Assembly (NCBI GenBank): GCA_965365465.1
Contig: CBDUBU010000155.1
Span: 1 to 9,113 of the forward strand
Length of the DNA stretch: 9,113 nt
Origin: CBDUBU01 sp965365465
GTDB taxonomy: Bacteria > Bacteroidota > Rhodothermia > Rhodothermales > DASSAV01
Reading direction: 5' to 3'
Shown: positions 1 through 5,883 of the stretch, one piece after another
How positions within the stretch are numbered: the stretch's first letter is position 1
Layout of the letters: the number at the start of each line of letters is the position of its first letter
The notes under the pieces: generated by a model
What the model was told of the DNA's origin: nothing
The model's input: the letters and a program-made list of their open reading frames with translations, nothing else
The model's database searches: none
Program-made: the position numbers and the translations under genes

Positions 1-50
1 GTGCCGAATCCGAGCGCCGGCACGTCCTGTTCCTGAATTCTTTTATACAT
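1..50 (-). CDS. Aldo/keto reductase family protein, N-terminal fragment (runs off left edge)
   Basis: Reading the minus strand from the ATG at 50-48 gives MYKRIQEQDVPALGFGT up to the window edge. The segment VPALGFGT is the usual first beta-strand signature of aldo/keto reductases (family pattern roughly [IV]PxLGxGT), which fold as a TIM barrel and reduce carbonyls with NADPH. The ATG lies just before this signature, as is normal for the family. No clear Shine-Dalgarno sequence precedes it. Only 16 complete codons are visible, so the catalytic Asp-Tyr-Lys-His set cannot be checked and the substrate is unknown. The gene is divergent from the blaI-like gene, and the 51-284 region lies between them. 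The frame is seen directly; the family call rests on a short motif. Confidence 0.6.
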   Translation of the reverse strand, partial: MYKRIQEQDVPALGFG

Positions 51-260
51 ACGGTGGAGAGATGATCTGGTAGAAGGGGCTGCGTCTGCTCAAGGTAAAG
101 AAGACCATCTTCCGGCGCACGGCGTGTTTGAAGTTTATTGCGGCGGTTCCGGCGCCGGCGCGGGGGGGCCGACCTCCGGCTCAGAACGGCACAAAACCGG
201 GGCGCCTTGCATCCGGAAGATGGTCTTTCCGTAGGCTGCTATGGTCCCTATGATTTCGGG
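51..260. other. Divergent intergenic region, no coding sequence recognised
   Basis: This stretch separates the leftward aldo/keto-reductase-like gene from the rightward blaI-like operon. It holds a 15-bp inverted repeat (101-115 and 213-227), a perfect 10-bp palindrome CCGGCGCCGG at 149-158, and a run of seven G at 162-168. Short open frames exist but none resembles a protein. I found no convincing promoter for the leftward gene. Confidence 0.5.
101..227. repeat. Perfect 15-bp inverted repeat with 97-bp spacer
   Basis: AAGACCATCTTCCGG at 101-115 is exactly reverse-complemented at 213-227. Similarity continues weakly inward of the arms (GCACGGCG near 117-124 against GCAAGGCG read backwards near 203-210). 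Each copy of CCGGAAGATGGTCTT points outward toward a different gene: the left one toward the aldo/keto-reductase-like gene, the right one toward blaI. It could be a pair of regulator sites shared by the divergent genes, the base of a large RNA hairpin, or the ends of a decayed element. The repeat is certain; its role is not known. Confidence 0.75.
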
Positions 261-278
261 GTGCTGTTTTTTTAGCAC
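261..278. promoter_or_regulatory. Candidate BlaI-type operator 1 (upstream of -35)
   Basis: GTGCT-N8-AGCAC dyad at 261-265/274-278, ending 6 bp before the -35 box. Read on the plus strand it matches the pattern GGTGCTG-N6-TAGCACGC. The downstream dyad at 322-339 fits the same pattern on the opposite strand, so the two sites are inverted copies of each other. BlaI/MecI-family repressors bind such dyads as winged-helix dimers and usually autoregulate; assignment to this BlaI homologue is inference from position. Confidence 0.65.
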
Positions 279-284
279 GCGCTG

Positions 285-313
285 TTGACAGACGCAGTCT
301 CTCCGGTTATCTT
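285..313 (+). promoter_or_regulatory. Sigma70-type promoter of the blaI-blaR1-like operon
   Basis: A perfect TTGACA (-35) at 285-290 is followed by a 17-bp spacer and TATCTT (4 of 6 to TATAAT) at 308-313. Transcription would begin near 319-321, inside or just before the second dyad, leaving a leader of about 50 nt before the ATG at 369. The promoter sits exactly between two matching dyads, the expected layout of an autorepressed BlaI-family operon. Confidence 0.65.
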
Positions 314-321
314 GATCCTGC

Positions 322-339
322 GTGCTAATTTTTCAGCAC
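322..339. promoter_or_regulatory. Candidate BlaI-type operator 2 (over the transcription start)
   Basis: GTGCT-N8-AGCAC dyad at 322-326/335-339, just downstream of the -10 box. Its reverse complement shares GGTGCTG-N6-TAGCACGC with operator 1. The two dyads are 61 bp apart centre to centre, close to six helical turns. A repressor bound here would block promoter clearance, and cooperative binding with operator 1 is possible. Confidence 0.65.
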
Positions 340-368
340 CTCATCGAGGACAACAGGACAGGTGGGAA

Positions 369-755
369 ATGGGCAAGCAGCACCAGAACCTGAGCCGCCG
401 CGAGCGGCAGATCATGGACATCCTTTACCAGCACGGAAAGGCCACAGCCAACGAGGTGCTCGACAGCCTGCCGGACCCGCCGAGTTATTCGGCGGTGCGT
501 GCATTGCTCCGGGTGATGGAGAACAAGGGGCTTCTCGAACATGAGGAGGATGGCCCGCGCTATGTTTACAAGCCGACCGTTTCGCAGAGCAGCGCCCGGC
601 GCTCGGCGCTTTCGCACGTACTGCAAACCTTTTTCGACGGCTCGACCGAGGCAGCCGTTGCCGCGCTGATCGATCTTTCCCGCGACCGGCTTTCGGAAGA
701 TGAACTGGACCGACTCACGAAGCTGGTGAACAAGGCCAAAAAGGAGGGACGATAG
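369..755 (+). CDS. BlaI/MecI/CopY-family transcriptional repressor
   Basis: A 128-residue DNA-binding repressor of normal family length. Residues 8-54 form the N-terminal winged-helix fold: LSRRERQIMDIL opens it and the recognition segment SYSAVRALLRVMENKG follows. The wing is at about 55-69 (GPRYVYKP). Residues 77-128 resemble the helical dimerisation arm, with LSEDELDRLTKLVNK matching the family's last helix. I chose the ATG at 369 because a GGACAGGTGGGA stretch precedes it and the protein then has family length. The alternative TTG at 285 coincides with the -35 box and lies upstream of the predicted transcript. The gene is followed after 1 bp by the M56 protease gene, the classical repressor-sensor pairing. 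By eye, the Asn-Phe bond cleaved in staphylococcal BlaI/MecI aligns with Ile-Asp here, so the cleavage site, if any, differs. Confidence 0.93.
   Translation: MGKQHQNLSRRERQIMDILYQHGKATANEVLDSLPDPPSYSAVRALLRVMENKGLLEHEEDGPRYVYKPTVSQSSARRSALSHVLQTFFDGSTEAAVAALIDLSRDRLSEDELDRLTKLVNKAKKEGR
743..748 (+). promoter_or_regulatory. Strong Shine-Dalgarno for the M56 protease gene
   Basis: GGAGGG inside the last codons of the blaI-like gene lies 8 nt before the ATG at 757. With a single base between the repressor stop (753-755) and this ATG, the two genes are very probably co-transcribed and translationally coupled. Confidence 0.8.
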
Positions 756-756
756 G

Positions 757-3000
757 ATGAATCTCTGGCTTGATACCTTCACATCGACGGCCGCCCCTGA
801 ACTGTGGTTTGCAGCGCTCTGGCCGGTCGCGCTGAAAGGCGCGTTGCTGGCGGCGCTGGCCCTGCTCGTTGCACGCCTTCTGCGCCACGCCGCTGCCGGA
901 GCGCGTTATCTCGTGTGGGCAGCGGCAATGGTAGGGGCCTTGATTCTGCCGCTGCTTACCGTAACGCTGCCGGCCTGGAGGGTGCAGGTGTTGCCGGCCT
1001 CTCCAGCGGCGGAGAGAGGCGGGGCGGCGGCTTTCCAGACTACTGACGCGCCCGGCAACGCAGCGTCCGGCGCATACAGATTCACCTACGAAACGAAAGC
1101 CCCTGCGCTTACGGAAGCGGCAGAGGGTGTTGCGCCTTCCGGGATCGAACCGGGTGGCCTTTTGCAGGCAGGGCGAGACTCCCTTGCCGCCCTGTCCTGG
1201 ACAGCCTGGGCGCTGCTCCTGTGGGGAGCCGGGGTGCTGTACGTGATGATGCGCTTGCTGATCGCGCTCGGGTGTGTCTGGTGGCTCGCCCGCCGTGCGG
1301 AGCCTGTCGAAGATCCCGAATGGTTAGGCTTGATGAAAGATTTGCGCTGGCGGCTCGACCTCAACCGCCCTGTCCGGCTCTTGCGGGCGCGGCTTGCCTC
1401 GGTCCCGATGACAATGGGGGTTTTCCAGCCGGTGGTGGTGATTCCGGCCAATGCCGACGACTGGGATGAAAATCGCCGGGAAACCGTGTTGCTGCACGAA
1501 CTGGCGCATATCAGCCGGCATGACTGCCTGCTGCACCTGGCCGCGCAAGTGGCCTGCGGCCTCAACTGGTTCAACCCCCTGTTCTGGTATGCTGCGGAGC
1601 AAATGCGCCGGGAACGGGAACGCGCCTGCGATGATGCCGTCCTGACTTGCGGTTACACGCCGAGCGACTATGCGACGCACCTTCTGGAGATCGCGCGATC
1701 CCTCAAATCCCTGGAGTGGTCATCGGCGGCTGCGATGGCGATGGCGCGGCGGTCGCAACTGGAAGGGCGGCTGATGGCTATTCTCGACGCAGGGATGCGC
1801 CGGCGCGGCCCGGGCCGGAAGGCGCTCGGCGTTGCCGCCCTGCTGCTCGGATGCATCGTGCTGCCGCTGGCGGCGCTTCGGCCCTTGCCGGTTTCCTCGC
1901 ACGAAGCTTCCGGCAAGCTTGAAGCAATGGACATGGAGGCGCCTGCTACGATTTCCGTGAGAAAGGGAAAAAATCCGGTGCTTTCCGCCGAGATCGCCGC
2001 CTCTGAAGCAGACCGCGCCTCCGTCCGGATGGAACTGGATCTGAGCTTCGAAACCTCCGGGGTGAAATCCCTGATCTCGGATGCCATCGGGACGGCGTTC
2101 TCGGCCGTGCTGGCGTCTGTTTTTCCGGAATCCGATACCCTCTCCGTTGCAACCCTGATTCTGCTGCGCCAGTACGGGGTCGATGCCGACTTCATCGAAG
2201 CCCTGCAAGAGGCAGGCTACCGTGACCTCAGCGCCGATGACCTGATTACGCTGGCGCAGGCCGGCGTTGACGCCGATTACCTGGAGGAACTGCAAGCAGC
2301 AGGTTATCAGGATCTCTCCGTGGATGAACTGGCGGAAATGAGCAAGTTCGGCGTCGATCCGGACTTTGCCCAGCGGATGAAGGCGGCGGGATACCCGGAT
2401 CTCGATTTCGACGAACTGATCGAACTCAGCAAATTCGGGGTGGACGAAGACCTGGTTCAGGAAATGGCGGCTGCCGGGTACACCAACCTCCGGGCGCATG
2501 ACCTGATCGAACTGAGCAAGTTTGGCGTAGACGAAGACCTCATTCGGGAAATGGCGGCTGCCGGGTACAGAAACCTGAGCATAGACGCTCTGGTCGAACT
2601 CAGCAAATTCGGCGTCGATGCGGACCTCATTGCGGACATGCGGAGCCTGGGCTACACGAATCTGAACGTCTCCGACCTCATAGAACTGAGCAAATTCGGC
2701 GTAGACGAAGACCTCGTCCGCGAGATGAATGCGGCAGGCTACAAAAACCTGCCCATCAGCGCCCTCATAGAACTGAGCAAGTTCGGCGTGGATGAGGATC
2801 TGGTTCAGGAAATGGCGCAGTCCGGATATAAAAACCTCAGCGTCAGTGACCTGATCGAACTGAGCAAGTTCGGCGTCGATGCGGACTTCGTGGAAGAGAT
2901 GCACGAGGCCGGTCTGAAGAACCTCACGGTCGATGAACTGATTGAACTGCGAAAATCAGGCGTAGACGCCGACTTCATCCGGTCCATGCGGAAGCCATAG
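757..3000 (+). CDS. BlaR1-like M56 membrane metalloprotease with a C-terminal 29-residue repeat domain
   Basis: A 747-residue integral membrane zinc protease paired with the BlaI-like repressor. Predicted helices lie at about 21-42, 51-72, 148-177 and 356-376, the four-helix BlaR1/MecR1 layout. The zinc site is HELAH at 247-251 with Glu288 in RERERACDD; the 41-residue spacing from the first His equals that of BlaR1 from memory. In the family, signal binding outside the membrane activates this cytoplasmic protease, which leads to repressor cleavage. Here the part after the last helix holds no penicillin-binding domain: there is no SxN or KTG motif, and a lone SVRK near 400 looks coincidental. 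Instead, a linker (about 377-473) is followed by nine complete 29-residue repeats (474-734) and a 13-residue partial copy (735-747). By BlaR1 topology the repeats should face the periplasm. The ligand is unknown, and a beta-lactam sensor is unlikely. The gene ends 7 bp from the convergent permease gene. Confidence 0.92.
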   Translation: MNLWLDTFTSTAAPELWFAALWPVALKGALLAALALLVARLLRHAAAGARYLVWAAAMVGALILPLLTVTLPAWRVQVLPASPAAERGGAAAFQTTDAPGNAASGAYRFTYETKAPALTEAAEGVAPSGIEPGGLLQAGRDSLAALSWTAWALLLWGAGVLYVMMRLLIALGCVWWLARRAEPVEDPEWLGLMKDLRWRLDLNRPVRLLRARLASVPMTMGVFQPVVVIPANADDWDENRRETVLLHELAHISRHDCLLHLAAQVACGLNWFNPLFWYAAEQMRRERERACDDAVLTCGYTPSDYATHLLEIARSLKSLEWSSAAAMAMARRSQLEGRLMAILDAGMRRRGPGRKALGVAALLLGCIVLPLAALRPLPVSSHEASGKLEAMDMEAPATISVRKGKNPVLSAEIAASEADRASVRMELDLSFETSGVKSLISDAIGTAFSAVLASVFPESDTLSVATLILLRQYGVDADFIEALQEAGYRDLSADDLITLAQAGVDADYLEELQAAGYQDLSVDELAEMSKFGVDPDFAQRMKAAGYPDLDFDELIELSKFGVDEDLVQEMAAAGYTNLRAHDLIELSKFGVDEDLIREMAAAGYRNLSIDALVELSKFGVDADLIADMRSLGYTNLNVSDLIELSKFGVDEDLVREMNAAGYKNLPISALIELSKFGVDEDLVQEMAQSGYKNLSVSDLIELSKFGVDADFVEEMHEAGLKNLTVDELIELRKSGVDADFIRSMRKP
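2176..3000 (+). repeat. 87-bp in-frame tandem repeat array (nine full units plus a partial one)
   Basis: Units start with Gly-Val-Asp every 87 bp from 2176; the ninth ends at 2958 and the tenth is cut short by the stop. The protein pattern is GVDxDhhxEMxxAGY followed by xNLxhxDLIELSKF, two short amphipathic stretches predicted to be helical. Units 1-3 and 9 are more diverged, while the central units (4-8) are close at DNA level. For example, a 22-base stretch at 2461-2482 is identical to 2548-2569, exactly one unit away. This suggests the array grew by internal duplication. Confidence 0.93.
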
Positions 3001-3007
3001 CGGGGCG

Positions 3008-4351
3008 CTATATGCCTGTCAGGAGGCCGATGCCGTCCAGCAACAGCACGACGGCAAAGCCCACGGCCCCGCCAATCGTGCCGCCGAGGGTCCATACCCG
3101 CATCGTTTCCCGCACCGTCAGGTCGGCAAACCGGGACACGACCCAGAACGCAGAGTCGTTCGGCAACGAGGCGCACATACTGCCTGCGCAGACGGCCACG
3201 CCGGCCAGCACCGGGGAAACGCCGGTGGTTGCCACCGTAGGCCCCAGAATGGCAGAAACCGTAACGAGCGCGACCGTAGCCGAACCCTGCGCGCCCCGCA
3301 GGAGCGCCGCCAGAATGAATCCGAGGAATAACGCCGAAACGTTCCAGCCCTCCATCGTCTCGACCAGATAGGGGCCGATGCCGCTTTCGTTGATGATGTA
3401 TCCGAACGAGCCTCCGGCGCCCGTGATGAGCAGGATAAGTCCTGCCGAAGCCGCCGCCTCGACGATGACCTCATTGGCAGGCTTCGTGATGTACCGTTTC
3501 AGGAGCACGACGGCCAGCAGCACGCCCAGCAACAGGGCTATATTTTTGTCCCCTGCGAAGGCCAGCGTTGCCTGAAGCGCCGATCCTTCCGGAAGCAGGA
3601 CGGCGCCGAGGCTGCCCACCAGAATCAGCAGGACGGGCAGCAGCAACAGCCCCAGCGACAGCCCACCCGATGGGCGCTCCGGCGCCTCCCTTTCCGGCGC
3701 AGGCAGGGGCATTTCCAAAGGCGTTTCGGGCTGTGCGTTCCGGCCCAGAAAAAGCCCGTAGAGCCACCCTCCGGTCAGCGAAGCCGGAATGGAGGCTGCC
3801 AGCGCAACCAGCAGGAACAGGCCGGGATCGAGGTTCATGTTCTCCGCGACGGCCAGCGGGCCGGGGGTCGGAATCACCATGCAATGCGTCGTAATCAAGC
3901 CGATGGACAGCGCAGCCACATAGGTAATGACCGGCTTTCCCGTCCGCCGGGCGACCTGTGAGACGAGAGGCATGAAAATGACGAACGCCGCATCAAAGAA
4001 CACCGGGATCGAGGTGAGATAGCCGGTTCCGTTGATCGCCAGGGGTGAGTGCTTTTCACCGGCGGCGCGGATGAGCTGGTTGGCGATCTGGTCGGTGGCC
4101 CCGGCTTCGAGCAAGAGACGGCCCAGGATGATGCCCAGGCCGATCACGATGCCGATGCCGGCCAGCGTATTGCCGAACCCCCGCGTAAGGGCGCTTCCGA
4201 TCTGCCCGACCGGCATCCCGACCAGAAACGCCGTGACGATGGCGGCCAGCAGCAGCGCCAGAAAGGCATTCACCTGAAACCGGATGATCAGCAGCAGCAA
4301 GAGCGCAACCGAAACGACGAAAACGACCAGCAGCAGCGGCCCGGTAAGCAT
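3008..4351 (-). CDS. GntP-family gluconate (aldonate):H+ symporter
   Basis: A 447-residue, highly hydrophobic inner-membrane permease of the GntP family, equal in length to the enterobacterial gluconate transporters. Family landmarks are visible in order: the hydrophobic N-terminus; GYLTSIPVFFDAAFVIFMPL with its Ile-Pro-x-Phe-Phe core; HCMVIPTPGPLAVAE, matching the family's Pro-x-Pro-Gly-Pro element; GSATVALVTVSA; and DSAFWVVSRFADLTVRETM near the C-terminus. About 12 or more membrane spans are expected. The ATG at 4351-4349 has a GGAG element six bases upstream. It is divergent from a secreted lactonase gene, which supports a sugar-acid substrate such as gluconate. Substrate cannot be fixed from sequence, since relatives carry idonate, fructuronate or D-serine. 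Its stop faces the M56 protease stop across 7 bp, with no terminator hairpin visible between them. Confidence 0.93.
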   Translation of the reverse strand: MLTGPLLLVVFVVSVALLLLLIIRFQVNAFLALLLAAIVTAFLVGMPVGQIGSALTRGFGNTLAGIGIVIGLGIILGRLLLEAGATDQIANQLIRAAGEKHSPLAINGTGYLTSIPVFFDAAFVIFMPLVSQVARRTGKPVITYVAALSIGLITTHCMVIPTPGPLAVAENMNLDPGLFLLVALAASIPASLTGGWLYGLFLGRNAQPETPLEMPLPAPEREAPERPSGGLSLGLLLLPVLLILVGSLGAVLLPEGSALQATLAFAGDKNIALLLGVLLAVVLLKRYITKPANEVIVEAAASAGLILLITGAGGSFGYIINESGIGPYLVETMEGWNVSALFLGFILAALLRGAQGSATVALVTVSAILGPTVATTGVSPVLAGVAVCAGSMCASLPNDSAFWVVSRFADLTVRETMRVWTLGGTIGGAVGFAVVLLLDGIGLLTGI

Positions 4352-4390
4352 GACAATCTCCAGGAGGCGAAGGGAAAAGAGCGCGTCCGG

Positions 4391-4420
4391 AATCTAGATC
4401 AGCCGCCGGGCTGATTGCAA
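4391..4420 (-). promoter_or_regulatory. Candidate promoter of the GntP permease gene
   Basis: On the minus strand TTGCAA (4420-4415) is separated by 18 bp from TAGATT (4396-4391); each is 4 of 6 to the sigma70 consensus. The leader would be about 30 nt. The spacer is almost exactly occupied by a perfect dyad, which strengthens the case that this is a regulated promoter. It remains a weak-consensus prediction. Confidence 0.35.
4398..4415. promoter_or_regulatory. Perfect dyad ATCAGCC-GCCG-GGCTGAT, candidate operator
   Basis: Two 7-bp arms (4398-4404 and 4409-4415) flank a 4-bp centre in the region between the divergent permease and lactonase genes. It falls inside the spacer of the candidate permease promoter, as expected of a repressor site. 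On the plus strand a T-run (4421-4426) follows after five bases, so it could form a weak terminator hairpin, but no plus-strand gene ends nearby. Confidence 0.45.
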
Positions 4421-4472
4421 TTTTTTCTTTCAGGCGGCGCAGGTTCAGGCTGCATTGAAACCGCAATCCTGT

Positions 4473-4501
4473 TTGCTACCTTGCCTGCGCTGTCGTAGCA
4501 T
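4473..4501 (+). promoter_or_regulatory. Candidate promoter of the lactonase gene
   Basis: TTGCTA at 4473-4478 and TAGCAT at 4496-4501 are 17 bp apart, each 4 of 6 to the sigma70 consensus. The leader would be about 25 nt before the ATG at 4532, with no clear Shine-Dalgarno element in it. Confidence 0.3.
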
Positions 4502-4531
4502 AAGAGATTCCTCACTCCAGTCCGTACTTTC

Positions 4532-5719
4532 ATGCCGCGTTCCTTACGCTTTACCGACCTTTCTCTGTGGGCAGTCCTGCTGCTGCTGCCGCTTTCCGGC
4601 TGCGCTCCGGAAGCGGACGCCCCTGATGCCGAAGCCGAGGCGACCGGCGCCATCGTTTATATCGGCACGTCGTCCGGCGAGCCGGGAACAGGCATCCATG
4701 CCTGGCGGCTGGACCCTGAAGCCGGTGTGATGGAGCCGCTGGGACTGGCAGCCGATACGAAACGGCCCGGCTTTCTTGCGCTCCATCCCAGCCGCCGTTT
4801 CCTCTATGCCGTGGGCGAGGGAACCACCCCGGACGGGCAGCCGCTTGGCGTCGTTCGCGCCTTTGCAGTCGATCCGGAAACCGGAGTGCTCACGCTGCTC
4901 AACGAGGTGTCTTCCGAGGGCGCTAACCCGGCGCACGTGAGCGTGGACCAGACGGGCCGGTACGCGCTCGTGGCAAACTACACCGGCGGCAGCGTCGCCG
5001 TGCTGCCCATTGGCGAGGACGGTCGCCTCGGCGCCGCCACGGATACCGTCCGGTATGCCGGTTCCAGCGTGAACCCGCAGCGCCAGCAGGAGCCGCATCC
5101 CCATGCGGTCGGCGTTTCCCCGGACAACCGCTTCGTGTTCGTGCCCGACCTGGGGCAGGACAAGTTCTTCGTTTACCGCTTCGACGCGGAGAACGGAACG
5201 CTCACGCCGAACGATCCGCCTTATGCCGCCCTCCAGCCCGGAGCCGGCCCCCGCCATTTTGCCTTCCACCCGAAAGGTCGCTTCGTCTACGTCATCAATG
5301 AACTGCTCTCGACGGTTACGGTCTTTGCTTACGACGCCGAAGCAGGGACGATGGAGGAACGGCAGACGATAACCACGCTGCCGCCCGACTTCTCCGGAGA
5401 GAATACCACTGCCGAGGTAAAAGTCCACCCGAACGGACGGTTCCTCTACGGGTCCAACCGGGGGCACAACAGCATTGTCGCCTTCTCCATTGACGCAGAT
5501 ACCGGAGCGCTGGCGCCCGTTGCCTGGGAACCGACACAGGGCGAGACGCCGCGCAACTTCGGCATCGACCCCAGGGGGGCCTACCTGATCGTGGGCAACC
5601 AGAACTCGGATTCCATTGTGCCTTTCCGCATCAACGCCGAAACCGGCCGCCTCACCCCCACCGGCCAGTCCTTCGAGGTTGCCTCGCCCACCTACGTTGC
5701 CTTCCTGCCGTTGGAGTGA
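4532..5719 (+). CDS. Lactonase of the 6-phosphogluconolactonase (Pgl/YbhE-type) beta-propeller family, lipoprotein
   Basis: A 395-residue protein with a lipoprotein signal: a hydrophobic stretch at about 12-22, then LSGC with the lipidated Cys at residue 24, then an acidic Ala/Glu/Asp linker to about residue 38. The rest is a seven-bladed propeller of the lactonase family. Blade motifs recur: LHPSRRFLYAVGEG, PHPHAVGVSPDNRFVFVPDLG (from about 188), GAGPRHFAFHPKGRFVYVINEL, VHPNGRFLYGSNRGHNSIVAF and TPRNFGIDPRGAYLIVGNQNSDS. Family members hydrolyse 6-phosphogluconolactone or related lactones. An exported copy cannot easily meet phosphorylated substrates, so free sugar lactones such as gluconolactone are more likely (inference). 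It is divergent from a GntP permease that would import the product acid. The start is set by the signal peptide. No clear ribosome binding site is seen. Confidence 0.92.
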   Translation: MPRSLRFTDLSLWAVLLLLPLSGCAPEADAPDAEAEATGAIVYIGTSSGEPGTGIHAWRLDPEAGVMEPLGLAADTKRPGFLALHPSRRFLYAVGEGTTPDGQPLGVVRAFAVDPETGVLTLLNEVSSEGANPAHVSVDQTGRYALVANYTGGSVAVLPIGEDGRLGAATDTVRYAGSSVNPQRQQEPHPHAVGVSPDNRFVFVPDLGQDKFFVYRFDAENGTLTPNDPPYAALQPGAGPRHFAFHPKGRFVYVINELLSTVTVFAYDAEAGTMEERQTITTLPPDFSGENTTAEVKVHPNGRFLYGSNRGHNSIVAFSIDADTGALAPVAWEPTQGETPRNFGIDPRGAYLIVGNQNSDSIVPFRINAETGRLTPTGQSFEVASPTYVAFLPLE

Positions 5720-5744
5720 GGCGGCTTCAGGCAGGGATTGAGAG

Positions 5745-5852
5745 ATGCTACAAGACGGGCAGGCGCCTGTTGTCCACCCTGCGCCCGCCTTCTACGTACC
5801 AGACAGCTTCCGGGAAACACACAACGCTGCCTCCGTGATTCCCCTACACTAA
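5745..5852 (+). pseudogene. Possible relic of a PaiB-like FMN-binding regulator N-terminus
   Basis: A 35-codon frame ending at TAA (5850-5852) contains FYVPDSFRETHNAA. PaiB-type FMN-binding proteins begin almost exactly this way (Met-Tyr-Val-Pro, then Phe-x-Glu, then Ala-Ala-Leu-His). The family's starting Met is Phe here, and the match ends within about 20 residues with no continuation found downstream. It may be a decayed fragment or a chance match. Confidence 0.2.
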
Positions 5853-5883
5853 ATGCAGGTGAAACCCTTACGAAATCGTTCTT

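Noticed and set aside
1..64. Plus-strand protein tails reading into the left edge
   Set aside because: Short open frames exist in all three frames, but the minus-strand frame with a start codon and the VPALGFGT signature is the better explanation.
285..368. N-terminal extension of the blaI-like gene from TTG at 285
   Set aside because: The TTG is the first three bases of the -35 box TTGACA and lies upstream of the predicted transcript start. The extra 28 residues do not resemble the family, and the ATG at 369 has a ribosome binding site.
1720..2904. Long antisense open frame (394 codons) opposite the protease gene
   Set aside because: It mirrors the repeat array and codon bias of the sense gene, shows repetitive but unfamiliar protein, and has no supporting start signals.
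1940..2990. Hidden penicillin-binding sensor in the protease C-terminus
   Set aside because: The only SxxK-like string (SVRK, near 1957) and a KSG near 2953 are isolated and fall in a linker and in a repeat unit; no SxN or fold-level resemblance is visible.
2176..3000. 87-bp repeats as a CRISPR or non-coding array
   Set aside because: The repeats have no unique spacers, keep one open frame, and vary mainly at positions consistent with protein repeat evolution.
4398..4426. Rho-independent terminator on the plus strand
   Set aside because: The stem is only 7 bp, the T-run starts five bases after it, and no plus-strand gene ends upstream. An operator reading fits the position better.
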